Of a DNA stretch of 24,732 bases, positions 11,501 through 18,944 are shown in pieces. Source of the DNA: Bolinopsis microptera. Lineage: Eukaryota > Ctenophora > Tentaculata > Lobata > Bolinopsidae. Location: the NCBI RefSeq assembly GCF_026151205.1, contig NW_026971874.1, positions 1 through 24,732 of the forward strand. Reading direction: 5' to 3'. Made by a program: the position numbers and the translations under genes. Each line of letters opens with the position of its first letter. Positions within the stretch are counted from its first letter, which is position 1. A model generated the notes under the pieces. The model was not told the origin of the DNA and did no database searches. It saw only the letters and a list, made by a program, of their open reading frames with translations.

Positions 11501-11816
11501 TGACACCGATAATAACAGAAGCTGAGAAAAGCCATCCCAGGCTGTGTGGATACCTTCCAGTAAGGAGGGATGATCTCGTTGGGGTGCACAAATTTTGTAC
11601 ATATAAATTTTCAAGAAAAACACTCTTTTCAGCAAGAATGTCTAAATTTGGAGTTTCGGGAGTAGCCAACGTTGTTCCATGCTTTTTGGAAAATCCTATG
11701 TCACCCCATCCCAAGTCATCAGCAATGATCAATACAATGTTTGGCTTAAATCTAGCAGTGGCAAGGATTGTATTTGGGACTAGAAGCAAGTGCAACAGGT
11801 AGAATAAATACGCCAT
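2364..11816 (-). CDS. Arylsulfatase (arylsulfatase B-like), nine exons, 3' end missing
   Basis: A spliced sulfatase gene. Exons in transcription order: 11816-11463, 11064-10922, 4445-4313, 4142-4036, 3903-3769, 3442-3363, 3255-3106, 2979-2877, 2569-2364. Every junction is GT-AG and the phases agree across all eight introns, giving about 470 residues. Family knowledge: sulfatases hydrolyse sulfate esters, here probably on glycosaminoglycans or other sulfated glycans in the secretory or lysosomal route. Seen: an N-terminal hydrophobic signal peptide; ADDLG (metal-binding Asp33/34); CTPTRSSLLTG at 77-87, whose Cys77 is the formylglycine precursor; GKWHLG at 132-137; and SDHG at 291-294. The order and spacing match arylsulfatase B. 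About 60 C-terminal residues expected for the family are absent after 2364, so a last exon probably lies left of the window. If exon 9 read through instead, a TAG would end the protein ten residues later. Intron 2 holds a whole LINE and a MITE. Strong homology call; substrate not determined. Confidence 0.88.
2365..2876. other. Sulfatase intron 8 and the exon 9 surroundings
   Basis: Apart from exon 9 (2364-2569), this stretch is AT-rich. At 2790-2835 there is a short tandem repeat of CTTTAACCGTGC-like 12-mers (TTAACYGTGC three to four times). No other coding signal was seen. Confidence 0.5.
2877..2979 (-). CDS. Sulfatase exon 8
   Basis: Acceptor CAG at 2982-2980, donor GTGAGT at 2876. A Ser-rich loop leads to FLIDVLNDNHAGR, equivalent to the DGxDVW...R segment. 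The split Arg codon links in phase to exon 9. Confidence 0.75.
3106..3255 (-). CDS. Sulfatase exon 7
   Basis: It reads SYFEGGIKSAAFIWTPWL, equivalent to the WEGGVRGVGF segment of arylsulfatases, then HAVDVYSLMLAAAD, the 'H..D..PTL' region in which D and L are retained. Confidence 0.86.
3363..3442 (-). CDS. Sulfatase exon 6: DHG metal site
   Basis: Short 80-base exon reading SDHGAAVMPNN...NLPYRDGK. SDHG is the metal-binding site equivalent to DNG in human arylsulfatase B. Acceptor CCCAG, donor GTTAAC. Confidence 0.85.
3769..3903 (-). CDS. Sulfatase exon 5
   Basis: It encodes NQHIVDKAKRQYAAMV...MWDNTVFLFM, matching the sulfatase helix and strand before the DNG/DHG metal site. The acceptor AACAG at 3905-3904 gives the correct phase; the CAG eleven bases upstream does not. 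Confidence 0.84.
4036..4142 (-). CDS. Sulfatase exon 4
   Basis: It starts in phase 0 with EAVKIIESHD and carries PMLLYLSYTAPHSPLDP, the conserved beta strand and substrate-loop region. The donor GTTAAT at 4035 was preferred over a later GTAAAG at about 4012 because it restores the family spacing of 17 residues between the conserved Pro and the Tyr of YAAMV. Confidence 0.82.
4313..4445 (-). CDS. Sulfatase exon 3
   Basis: Acceptor CAG at 4448-4446, donor GT at 4312-4311. It completes a Glu codon and reads GWKLDERE..., ending KHSTELFTQ, the sulfatase segment equivalent to YSTELFTE. Confidence 0.85.
4446..5239. other. Intron 2 of the sulfatase gene, 3' part
   Basis: AT-rich intronic DNA without a coding signal. 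A 16-base direct duplication (AATCAATTAAACAAAT) lies at about 4767-4798. The 3' boundary of the LINE lies somewhere near 5220-5260, but no clean target duplication was found. Confidence 0.5.
5414..8764 (-). CDS. LINE ORF2: PHD finger, APE endonuclease, reverse transcriptase
   Basis: About 1116 residues from ATG at 8764. The frame also opens at a TTG at 8773 that overlaps the ORF1 stop; residue numbers below count from that TTG. (1) Residues 13-58: PHD-like finger (Cys13, 16, 29, 32, His37, Cys40, 55, 58). (2) About 122-340: apurinic-like endonuclease with Asn130, Glu159 in AETN, Asp267/Asn269 in GDLNSD, Asp311 and His334; the usual SDH reads SEH. (3) About 620-880: reverse transcriptase with ITPVFKKG, NYRPIS, FIDLSKAFD (Asp716), GVPQGSIVGPLLF and FADD (Asp805/806). 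(4) A C-terminal domain with no recognised fold follows; no RNase H is seen. It nicks the genomic target and copies the element RNA at the nick. No internal stop or frameshift. Confidence 0.95.
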   Translation of the reverse strand: MNLKINKEVCYPCSKSINIGQPMLECENCTKVIHTRCFKSASFKCKNGLWMCPECALITEDRYCPFDNQNDLEKSDRPYNEGAEDTLIQKFCHTLESCKRYSKREFTEVATKISSGDGSFLSALFLNIDGNASNFDTFQVELKRLSHPFDVLGLAETNVGSSLQELYQIPSYTSFYQNTLPDKKKGTGVALYVSDNLNTVVLEKLSYCTVNIECLFAEITDSTGVGVVYGVVYRPPSGCLEAFCETLQTIAKQISGKPFRLLGDLNSDLFKVSSHNQLFEDTIISNGLYPSISIATHFRPNCKNSCIDNILVSDIDNVLLSGVLQDRLSEHTFIFSFTSTPAPRNKNNEKHVRYYDYSSAKLKNFVSDLEVKVNQLSQSSDFCEFVDCFKSTLDKHCKLEVPKTTKRTPKLNPWITDGIILSIDRKHELCKEWSDTVTNKDPSGNVLLYKIFSDYRRMLKGIIKAAKRSYYCNEIYKNIESSKKTWQIINELRGKRKKTTKPPFIINNERILNRRAIANGFNSWFVSIAPKLNETITTDLSSGIPILPMKTFHDFLSPSNSRSIMLEDSTPEEILRIIKEFENGKASDIPITVIKTSSHVIAPIISRYLNKLMSNGIFPDILKTGRITPVFKKGNPEEIENYRPISTLSIFGKIFEKIIYSRIYSFVSSQGIISKTQFGFRQSHSTSHAVNYSVDLISKHIKLKHHVLGIFIDLSKAFDTIDHSTLLTKLERYGIRGVANDLIKSYLTNRFQYTDVVGEKSDLLPIKFGVPQGSIVGPLLFLLYINDISNSSSLGSFVTFADDTNIFVVGKTAQEAYERSNALLSNLQTYMRANKLHINMSKCCYIHFRPKSRTEANVEEEFIMNIDNYPIKRVTSARFLGVVIDENLTWEEHIIALKRKLNHATSTLCRLRCSLPEFLHRQLYYTLFESHLSYCISAWGGAAKNRVSSIFTAQKYCLRVLFGDRAAYLDKFKTCVRTRPFTDQKLDSKFYKKEHTKPLFKNNEILTVQNLYTYHSYIELFEIMKFSTPMSMYEEYSRSSRKPMLIINKPDPPDNHNTRSTKIWNIITPNLKIFDCSVSISCLKSKLKSSLLSNQHCHAVYDWTNKDFDICNLQFS
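8762..8773 (-). promoter_or_regulatory. ORF1/ORF2 termination-reinitiation junction
   Basis: On the minus strand the sequence is TTGATCAAAATG: the ORF1 stop TGA (8772-8770) is followed five bases later by the ORF2 ATG (8764-8762), in a different frame. This tight layout is what is expected if ribosomes stop at ORF1 and restart on ORF2. Function is inferred from spacing only. Confidence 0.5.
8770..10497 (-). CDS. LINE ORF1: PHD finger, AlkB-like dioxygenase, SGNH esterase
   Basis: 575 residues. (1) Residues 28-85: a C4HC3 PHD-type zinc finger with Cys28, 30, 43, 46, His51, Cys54, 82 and 85. (2) About 136-155: a short helical, coiled-coil-like stretch, then a Pro-rich linker. (3) About 186-376: an AlkB-family 2-oxoglutarate/Fe(II) dioxygenase: NYYPP (266-270), His283 and Asp285 in FHSDDE, ATISIG (297-302), His345 in WYQHS, and Arg365/Arg371 spaced as RxxxxxR in GRYSITLR. 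All iron and 2-oxoglutarate ligands are present. (4) About 379-555: an SGNH hydrolase: GDSN (385-388), Gly407, GTND (434-437), and Asp532/His535 in DGDEIHLG. Family knowledge: CR1 ORF1 proteins can carry PHD and esterase domains, and ORF1 proteins coat LINE RNA; AlkB enzymes demethylate or oxidise alkylated bases in DNA or RNA. Inference: the dioxygenase may repair or edit methylation on the element's RNA or cDNA. Start chosen at the first in-frame ATG. Confidence 0.9.
   Translation of the reverse strand: MSDIIDIVDIETPPATESDKLRANKTNCPCLRNSLGKEWKFKCTRCNQQWHASCANLKGANDIQEETPQQAALDTILQSWLCPWCFTTNFPKPGTSTAAKMDQTLLDSVHYSKNIQVISDAISGAVNQSMPTLEISSLEIRLKKLSEEISNFQRSREPGTHITPDPKPVSIPLPKTIEPPIKDYKMDFLDEETLESVTSFLSDCKTSQKFVQKNGRMVLKLGESYMYSGDSSPPSSSEIPQPLVTAIDKVASHCELTHRPNSVLINYYPPPDNATLCNGLAFHSDDEPDILADSEIATISIGDVRKVSFRPIHSVVDTSDHPSCLNPASNSVYIMTRSSQAWYQHSIGSGDSVPPSSQLPVQTGRYSITLRTISKQFKRSTVILGDSNTKNIKFGSGTGTMGQSFPGMRAKASKISNIDPSLCIGYSNAVIVCGTNDLRTENLKSPNDVHQLVDILHLKLQQIQTICPRIKIFVTAVLPSRFPRMNMNIIMFNRLVYDMLESSFEQSVWQIGVYHFVDNKGLLAMNLTRDGDEIHLGNRGLSKFVRCVKHWVYVREKLERTRQRKPGQTVGYDPT
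10549..10834. mobile_element. hAT-type MITE, copy 1
   Basis: A 286-bp element with inverted ends CAGTGGCGTAA...TTACGCCACTG. It is flanked by a perfect 8-bp duplication ACACACTG (10541-10548 and 10835-10842), the hallmark of hAT transposition. GC-rich subterminal motifs (GGGGGCGCC, several copies) surround an AT-richer centre. No coding capacity, so it moved with a transposase supplied in trans. It lies between the LINE 5' end and the sulfatase exon 2 donor. Confidence 0.93.
10922..11064 (-). CDS. Sulfatase exon 2: GKWHLG motif
   Basis: Between acceptor AG at 11066-11065 and donor GT at 10921-10920. It starts in phase 0 with ILAEEFDYS, carries VGKWHLGF and ends in GGIDHHSHE, matching the arylsulfatase segment that ends YYSHE. 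Confidence 0.88.
11065..11462. other. Sulfatase intron 1
   Basis: 398 bases of AT-rich intron between donor GTTTGT (11462) and acceptor AG (11066-11065). No other feature seen. Confidence 0.7.
11463..11816 (-). CDS. Sulfatase exon 1: signal peptide and formylglycine site
   Basis: ATG at 11816 in a good context (A at -3, G at +4). It encodes 118 residues: a signal peptide of about 20, then PNIVLIIADDLGWGD and the CTPTRSSLLTGRYP signature. The donor is GAG/GTTTGT, phase 0. Confidence 0.9.
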
Positions 11817-12150
11817 GATTTGATTTAGTTCATAATATCAGTTCCTCATGCTGAATAAAGAATAGGCTTATAAACTCGATTGACAATATTATTAACAGAA
11901 GTAGAGACGATGATAAAAAGCTGATTTTTACAGATGAGATGATTGTCATCGCCTATCATTAAAAATCGTGGACCGTGTGATAACAGACAAGTAAATGTAT
12001 TCACTATAAGTATTATTATATACTAATACGTTTTAAAAGCTTTTACTCTATTGTCTGTTACACTACATATTTAATTAAAAATAAACATAATACACTGTAT
12101 AATTACACTGTAAAAACACTGCATTTTATGTTCAATATTTTTTACCATAA
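11817..12150. other. Sulfatase 5' flank
   Basis: AT-rich, with no coding signal. It contains the inverted pair TAACAGACAA (11979-11988) and TTGTCTGTTA (12051-12060), which could mark a small element. The sulfatase promoter should lie here, but no specific core element can be picked out with confidence. Confidence 0.4.
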
Positions 12151-14122
12151 TATAACAGAATGCGTTCTAGACTGTTCATTGCAGGAGGAGATAAGCATCT
12201 TTTTAGTGAAGAAGGGACCACACAAGGTGACCCACCGGCCATGGGATTTTATGCCTGTGGTACAATACCATTGATTGATGCAGGAAACATTGAGAAAAGG
12301 TGACTCAGATCTGGTATGCTGACGACTCTGCTGCTGGGGGAAAACTTGAAGAAATGAGGAAGTGGTGGGATAACCTCTGCATTAAGGGGACATATACAAA
12401 AAGCTTTTATGTCCTGGACATGCTGTTAACTTCATATTAAGAAAGTATACATCAAAACAATAAGATTTGATACATTAAAAATTATTTTTCAGGACTCGCA
12501 CTTTCGAAAAAATAAATACTTTCTTTTTCGAAAGTTTTGAAAATTTTGAGAAGTCTGTCACTGTTATACCGATATTTCAGTCGTTTTTAACTTTTTTTGG
12601 CTGATTTTTTAACTGAACATTATTTACAATCCGTACAAGAAGCCCTTTAAAGGATTTAATAATTAAAATATAGATGACGAAATTACAAACCAAACAAGGT
12701 CGAGAGAAGCAAAATTGAAATTTTTGTAAAAATCAAAGTTGTATATTTTACCATTCACCCAGGTCATAAGATATCGCTTTACAAATTCTTGTGAGTGTAG
12801 CTGATGATCATATCCAACTTTTTGGAACAGGGTTTCTCTCAGTTTTGAGTTTTAAGGTATGAAATGTGGCCTAAACGACTTAGTAAAATTCATCGTAAAA
12901 AAGGGCCAAACATGGCAGATTTTAGGCTTAAAATGCCTATAACTCAAAAAGTATCAATTTTTTTTGAAATAATTTTTACAGGATCGTAATCAGCTTGGTA
13001 AGACGAATCTTTTGGTACCAAATTTATAATAGTTAAAGACACAAAATTTGTAAAAAAATGTGTACAATTTGTACAAAATTTATACAAGGGGGGACCCTTG
13101 TGTTCGAGCTGGAAAATTATTTAAGACAAATTGTCGTTTAAAATCACCTATTTGGTACAAGATATGGAGGATTGGGAATACCAGTTATGATGGAAATGGC
13201 AGACCGAGAGTACAATTTCTCATGTAGAGCCACAATACTACACAGAGGACTGGAGACACAGTAAAGGAGTGAAAACTGAGATAACGACTGAACGAAATCT
13301 CTTCTATCGACAAAAACAAGCAGAAATACGCCAGGAGCTTGAGTCAACACCACTGGCAAAGTTGATGTTCCAACTAGCTGCTGAGAAAGGGGCAAGTGCT
13401 TGGTTAACAGCACTACCTCTAAAAGAGTATGGATATCTGATGAATAAACAACAGTTCTCAGATGCAATAGCTCTCAGATACAACCTGAACTTAAAGGACT
13501 GCCCTAAGACTATGTACGTGTGGCCAGAAATACTCAGCAAACCATGCGCTCATCTGAAAACTTGGTGGATATGTGTAACTGCGGCACAACTCGCTGAGAG
13601 ACACCTTTGCAGAACTAATGAGAACTGGGAATTGCAAGGATGTGCAGACTGAGCCAGTTCTTCTTCCAGTTGATGGTCTAGAGTTACCAAAGGGAACAGT
13701 CCTAGGAGATCAAGCCAGGCTGGACATTTCTGCAAGATCGATTTGGAATGCTTCAGAGGGCATATTTTGATGTAAGGGTATTTCATGCCCCAGCCCCCTC
13801 CAATGCAAGCAAATCGATCCCAGCAATGTACCTGTCCCATGAAAATGATAAAAAGCGATGTTACAATGCAAGGGTTCTTGAAGTGGAGAAAGGAAGCTTC
13901 ACACCTTTAGTGTTCTCGACTTCTGATGGAATGGGTGGTGAAGCTGAGAGACTGGTCAAGAAGCTGGCCAGTAAGATGGAGTACCACACTGGCCAGAGGT
14001 ACTCAGACGCTGTAGGATACATTAGAAAACGCCTTCGCTTTGAAATCCTTAGAACAACAGTGGTTTCTCTCCGTCGGAGAGAGGTGGAGACAGAGGTGCG
14101 AGAAAAAACATTGTTGATATAA
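12151..14122 (+). pseudogene. Decayed RT + restriction-like endonuclease retrotransposon
   Basis: Remains of a non-LTR retrotransposon protein with R2-like order (reverse transcriptase, zinc knuckle, restriction-like nuclease). Seen: RSRLFIAGG then EEGTTQGDPPAMGFYA (about 12169-12255), then after one frameshift QIWYADDSAAGGKLEEMRKW (12306-12365; catalytic YADD at 12315-12326). About 770 bases that do not align to the protein follow. Coding similarity resumes at 13149 with FGTRYGGLGIPVMME, then ELESTPLAKLMFQLAAEKG. After another frameshift comes a Cys/His knuckle (Cys codons 13513 and 13519, His 13543) whose last Cys codon is a TGA (13555), with a second stop TAA at 13576. The nuclease candidate has RLDI, YFDVRVF and an ExxK-like EVEKGSF; a frameshift lies near 13755. 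At least three frameshifts and several stops make it nonfunctional. Clade is not certain. Confidence 0.75.
12390..13145. other. AT-rich insert inside the decayed retrotransposon
   Basis: About 750 bases separate the YADD region from the rest of the protein. No coding signal. It contains the inverted repeat ACTTTCGAAAAA (12500-12511) / TTTTTCGAAAGT (12524-12535) and GTACAAATT-rich short repeats at 13045-13090. It replaces coding sequence rather than only interrupting it, so deletion plus insertion is likely. Confidence 0.5.
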
Positions 14123-14982
14123 ACAGTCTAGATCTTAACTTGGAGCCATAAGGCCAAGGGTAATTGTTGATCGTTAAGGGATTAAGGAATTCTTTAAGGG
14201 TTGATTTTATATAGAGTCATTGCTATATTATGTGTATATTGTTTGAATAATTTTTATATTTAAAAAAAATAATATGTGCTATATCGTGATATATTTCTAA
14301 TTTGTTTTATACTTGGTGCCTCAATTAATTTTCAAATAATTTCCCGAAATTTTGTTCAGGACCAAAAACCAATTTGAACTTATAAATTATTTGTAAGCTT
14401 ATATCATAAATATATAAAAACAAACTCTACTCTAAACCTAGTGACACCCACTGCTACCTTATCCCCACGTCATGCCATAGGAACCATGTTGTAAAAAACA
14501 TACCTTTTGGAGTGGCGAGGCGGGTGAGACAGAACAACAGTGAAGACACTAACTTCTTGGAGCAGAGAGAGGTCTATACACGTTACCTTCTAGCCCGAGG
14601 TTATCATTCCAGTATTATAGAAGATGCCTTTAACAAATTTAGTGATATAGCTAATAGGAAAAACTTGTATACCCTTAAAGACAAGGATGAGTCGACTGCC
14701 TGTTTAATACCCATGGTGATGGATCAAAATCCAGCACTTCCCAACATGGGGGGGCATTATCCATAAGTATAAGCACCTTCTCAACCTTGATCCGGCCCTG
14801 AAGAAGCTGGTACGTGCGGACAGTGTATTCGTGAGTCATCGAAAGAATCAAACTATCGGTGGCATGCTTGTACACAATAAGTACCGTGCCAGTGGAACTT
14901 TAAACTGTGATAATGAGAGAGAAACAACTGCAAGCCAGATCCAGGAACCAGACTCCGAAAGTCTAAGGGCGGTTCCCGGGGC

Positions 14983-15270
14983 CAGTGGCGTAACGAAAGG
15001 CACTGCTGACCCCGCTGTGCAGGGGGGCGCCGTCTTAGGGGGGCGCCAAATCGTCGTTTGAATGTGGGACAATTTCGAAAACTTAACTAAAGTACTAGCA
15101 AAACTGCGCGTTTTGCTCTAGATACACACTTTTTTAGAGATTTTACCGGCGTATTCTCTAAAATCACCTAATTTGTTCAATTTTAGGGAGGGGCACCAAA
15201 AGGGGAGGGGGCGCCAACAGGGGGGCGCTTTTTTCGGCAGGGGGCGCCAACAGGCAACGTTACGCCACTG
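14983..15270. mobile_element. hAT-type MITE, copy 2, inside the Penelope-like element
   Basis: A 288-bp element, clearly the same family as the copy at 10549-10834. Its termini CAGTGGCGTAACG / CGTTACGCCACTG are perfect over 13 bp, and an 8-bp duplication CCCGGGGC flanks it (14975-14982 and 15271-15278). Removing the element and one duplication restores the Penelope-like frame across the junction (RAVPGA/VDPGC), which dates the insertion after that of the Penelope-like element. Confidence 0.95.
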
Positions 15271-15424
15271 CCCGGGGCTGTCGACCCAGGGTGCCATGCT
15301 TGTGGTAAATGTTATGTTTGTAAGCAAAATTTCCTGTCCCCCTGTTCCAATTTTAGTAGTCACCATTCTAAACAAGTTTTCCCTATAACTAAGTATATAT
15401 CTTGTCAGAGTTATAACCTCATTT

Positions 15425-15975
15425 ATTTAATGGAGTGTAAGACTTGATTGAAATAAATTTTCGTGCACATACAGAATGAATGGTTAATAATTTAATATAT
15501 ATGTAGACCAAGGTCTGTGCACGGGATGCTTCCTGGAAGAATCCAGTTCTTTTAGCGGGGCACCCTACCTAAAGCCAAATTGAGATATAATAATCATATT
15601 CCTAGGAAATAATCAGAAATCGAATACCAATCAAATAATATGATATATAGGAGTAGTAACCATATTTACTATGCAAAATGCCCCAACCACATAGTGTAAA
15701 TTTATATAGAATTCAAATTCCATATCATCATTAAACCTCAATAGTCAATATAATAGCCCAAGCAAAATTAAATAACTTCTTATATACCTTACTGTCATAC
15801 TACAAATTAATTAAACATTTGAAATCTGTTAACCAGAGAATAAATTTCTAAACCTAATGCAAGTGAAATAATTTAGATGCAATAATGAATGCCTAATGTG
15901 AGTATCACACTTGTAAACAGTCGTATGTCGGTTATACTACCTCAAATCTCCCTAAGAGATTCTCTAACCATAAGA
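15425..15975. other. Noncoding insert in the Penelope-like element
   Basis: AT-rich sequence between the cysteine-rich linker and the nuclease tail. A faint trace of coding sequence (FRAH..RMNG, 15457-15484) remains at its left edge. No termini or duplication could be recognised. Confidence 0.4.
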
Positions 15976-16268
15976 GTCACATAAAGAAAGGTATAAGAAG
16001 TTGTAAATTAGTTAACCATTTTTTAGATATTGATCATGATTTAGATTTTAGTACCATAGCCTCCTATAATTCCTCACTTAGTAAGCACCTTTCTGTCATT
16101 ATAGTAGACGCTTTAGTATTTGAGCCTAATATTAGTAAAGCAGACAAAGAAAAGGCTATGGAAGCTAGAGAGGGGTTCTACCAGACCCAATTGAAAACCC
16201 TTGAACGGTTTGGGGGTATGAACACCCTTGATAGTAACCATCTACTTTTTAAATCTGCCGGAGCTTAG

Positions 16269-16890
16269 TTTTAGTATATTTTGTAGATTTTATTTAGTTA
16301 TACCATTATTCCAGAGACGTGCATATTACATTTTTTACTTAAGTATAAATTTTACAGGTTTTTGTTGTGATTTTAAGTGATTTTCCGAGAATCAGTTATC
16401 AGTATTTAGATAAGAAATAAGATAAGAGTACATTTTTAACGGCTTTCAGTTTCTTTTTTAAATTTCAGTTCATCAGATTTTCCCACTGCTTTTAGTTTGT
16501 ATTTATTCTCAATTGTATATGATTCGTATTTGTTGTAGTTACTTTAATGATATAATTTCTCAGAATTGATGTAAATAAACGATGCAAAGACTTTCGAAGA
16601 TCTAATCACAACCGCTTTCTTTTATTGTGTAGAAGTCCAGCCATGAAATATATATATATATAACCTAATTATATACCATAAAACGCAAGTTGGACTCGTT
16701 GTTAACGGGTGATACTCTTAAAATATTTGTTTCAGGACCGTCGACGAGTCCAACTCCTTGCACGTCCTGAAAGGTTTTTTAAACCTACAAAATCGTTGAC
16801 AATCTATATTTGAAACTAATATTTTATCACCTATAGCTAAGGAACCCTCAACTTCTACGCTTTTATATTTAAGATGCGGCGAAATAACAG
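16269..16890. other. Noncoding, AT-rich
   Basis: Follows the Penelope-like stop codon and may include its 3' UTR. The inverted repeat GTTGGACTCGT (16689-16699) / ACGAGTCCAAC (16744-16754) could form a hairpin with a 44-base loop. No gene seen. Confidence 0.4.
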
Positions 16891-16939
16891 GCTGAGCGCT
16901 TAATTGACGATGTCAATTCATCGCAGCTCGGCGAGGCAC

Positions 16940-17179
16940 AGAAGCCTCATTGATTGCGCGGCGCGGCACAGTAGAGCATCGCGCTACAAACTGAGCGCCG
17001 CCCAGTAAATATTTTTCGAGTATTGCTTGTTTCGCGTTATATTAGTAAATAAATCCCTGCGGCGCTCCTACTAATACATAAATCGCTCGCCCAAATTTTA
17101 ACAAAATTCTTGTAAAAAGGCCTTGTATGCTGTAGCGCAATGCGTTACTGTACCGCGCCGCGCACTCAATGAGGCTTCT
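16940..17179. mobile_element. GC-rich foldback MITE
   Basis: Arms of about 49 bp (16940-16988 and 17131-17179) are inverted copies with few mismatches: the left arm begins AGAAGCCTCATTGATTGCGC and the right arm ends GAGGCTTCT, with CGCGCCGC-rich centres. The loop is about 140 bp and includes a sequence seen again at 24474-24529. The element is much richer in GC and CpG than its surroundings. No coding capacity; superfamily unknown. Confidence 0.7.
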
Positions 17180-17210
17180 TACAGCGACAGTAACGGGAAT
17201 TCCAGTTTTC

Positions 17211-17233
17211 CAACTCCCAGCTGCTGGGAGTTG
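17211..17233. repeat. Perfect 11-bp inverted repeat
   Basis: CAACTCCCAGC, one base T, then GCTGGGAGTTG. A near-perfect palindrome next to the foldback MITE, of unknown role. Confidence 0.8.
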
Positions 17234-18600
17234 AAACTACCGAAGCGCATTATTATTTGAATTCCATTTGGAGTCAAGCGCTACGTTATCAGTTATACTC
17301 AATATATAGCTCGTTTCAAGGCGAAATTATCATTTGTTCAGTTTGTCTTTCGATTACGTTGCTACTTCTATTTTAAATCGTGTATGCTAATTTTTTTCAT
17401 TAATCTTATGAACCAGCTGATTTGCGTAGCAGTACACTAGTAAGTGTTTTTTAATGTTATTCTTCCCCAAGGAAGAGTGTTAACTTCAATAGTCACAATA
17501 TCACAACCAAATATTGACCAATACCAATCGTTTAATCGGTATTTAACTATTATCGGTGTCTTAGTCCCGTTTTACTAAGAGTCTAAGTCGTACTCTCAGC
17601 AAATATTAAACAATTGAAACTTAAAAGGACCGTGGCCTTAATTTTGTACTCTCCTAGTCCTTGGTTGTAACTTGTAGGTCTAAAACATAAAACTGCAACT
17701 TGGTTGCTAGGAAGAGATATCAGTAATTTCAAGAATCTATCTTTTGAGCTTTAGTTATGTTTCTTCTCAATTTTGATAGAACATGGAACAGTTGTCGTTT
17801 TAGAACTAAGAACCTGTTATGTTTTGTAGTAATTAAGCAATCATGGGCTGAAACCATTTAATATTAATTCATTAATTCCATTTGATCTATTACTCAGCAA
17901 ATTGAAGGTCAGGAATCTTATCATTAACATTGGGAACGGTACGATTACCAGCTTATTAGGCAAATACAGAAACTCGACTGACTTGTTTGAGTTTGTGTAA
18001 GTTAATTCAGTTACTAGAAACTAATGTCCTCTTTTACATGAACTTCAAAACTTTCAACGCCGGTTTAAACGCTTTTATACAGAAACTGATTTAATATATG
18101 TACATTGTACATATATATAATATATATTTTATAAGGCCCTTATAATAAGGGTAAGTCAAGATCACTGTACAATTTTGATATTTCAATTTCCAATCATTGA
18201 TTTATGAAGTAGCATGTTTGTTGAATGTTGAAATTGGTTTAATATGCTTGTTCGACTATTTAGGTTCTACTTCTGAGCAGCATAGGCCGATGAGTCCGAT
18301 CATAACATATTTCCCCAAAATATCGTATTTCAATATCATTAATATATGTCATAATGTCAAGAGATACATTACAATGTTACCAGGCCGGCCGTTCGGATTA
18401 CTATCCATTATTGCTGAGATTAATTATTATACATGGTGAGTCTTCGAATATTGTAGCGTAGGTAAATTATGTTCTGTTCAGATATATAATACATACAGTG
18501 GTTTTCTTGATCATTCAAAACATGTGCTATATTAAGCAGTTACATCACTGCTTGGACGGTTGGAGTGTAATAACAGCCCCCCCCCCCCCCACTAATATTT
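17234..18600. other. Noncoding, AT-rich
   Basis: No gene, splice-linked exon or RNA gene recognised. It holds an AT palindrome (TATATGTACA T TGTACATATA, about 18095-18115) and a C run at about 18578-18590. Confidence 0.5.
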
Positions 18601-18614
18601 AGCAATAAGAGATG

Positions 18615-18944
18615 AATGAAGAAGAGTTATTTGATATTTTGACCAACATGAAACGATTGTTATTTAAAATTTTAAAAGGCAATGCCTACGGTTGATGGAA
18701 ATCTAGCGTCCGCTAACCGGCGCGATTCTTGTTAATTAAACTGTACGAGGGTAAACTATCATGACGTACTTAATCTTACAGAGCCGCTTATTTTAATTGT
18801 TTTATTGGTCTTGAGTCGTTGAAGGGAACGCTAAAAATTATGGGTTACACTGATTATGTAGCACCAACATGGAAATGTATCGTGTTTGAAACACAGTCTT
18901 TATTAGCAGCAGGTACCCCATACTGGTATACCGTACAGTGTTAG
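18615..18944. repeat. Flanking direct repeat, left copy
   Basis: About 330 bp, collinear with 21063-21379 in the same orientation. Shared landmarks include TTTGACCAACATGAAACGAT-type sequence, GGCAATGCCTACGGTTGAT, CTATCATGACGTACTTAATC, GAAACACAGTCTTTATTAGC and the end CAGTGTTAG. Scattered substitutions and small indels show the duplication is not recent. Confidence 0.9.

Larger units (their letters stand above)
14410..16268 (+). pseudogene. Penelope-like element, 3' part, broken
   Basis: Three collinear coding pieces match the C-terminal half of Penelope-like proteins. Piece 1 (14410-14755): LYSKPSDTHCYL, NIPFGVARRVRQ and LLARGY, the conserved RT-thumb region. A frameshift in a run of seven G (14748-14754) leads to piece 2 (14756-15420): HKYKHLLNLDP, SVFVSHRKN, then, across the MITE, the cysteine-rich linker CHACGKCYVCKQ and YNLIYLMECKT, which normally precedes the GIY-YIG nuclease; a TGA follows where Cys is expected. 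Piece 3 (about 15980-16268): SCKLVNHFLDIDHDLDFS, AREGFYQTQLKTLERFGG and a TAG stop, resembling the end of the GIY-YIG domain. The GIY-YIG core is missing, replaced by about 550 noncoding bases. Full-length protein would be about twice as long. Inactive. Confidence 0.75.

Noticed and set aside
13304-13840. Minus-strand frames opposite the decayed retrotransposon
   Set aside because: Shadows; the plus-strand conceptual translation has recognisable RT and nuclease-associated motifs, whereas the minus frames do not.
18283-18300. CCGATGAGTCC resembling a hammerhead ribozyme core
   Set aside because: The core needs CTGATGA and a downstream GGAC-GAAA partner; the first is altered and the second is absent nearby.
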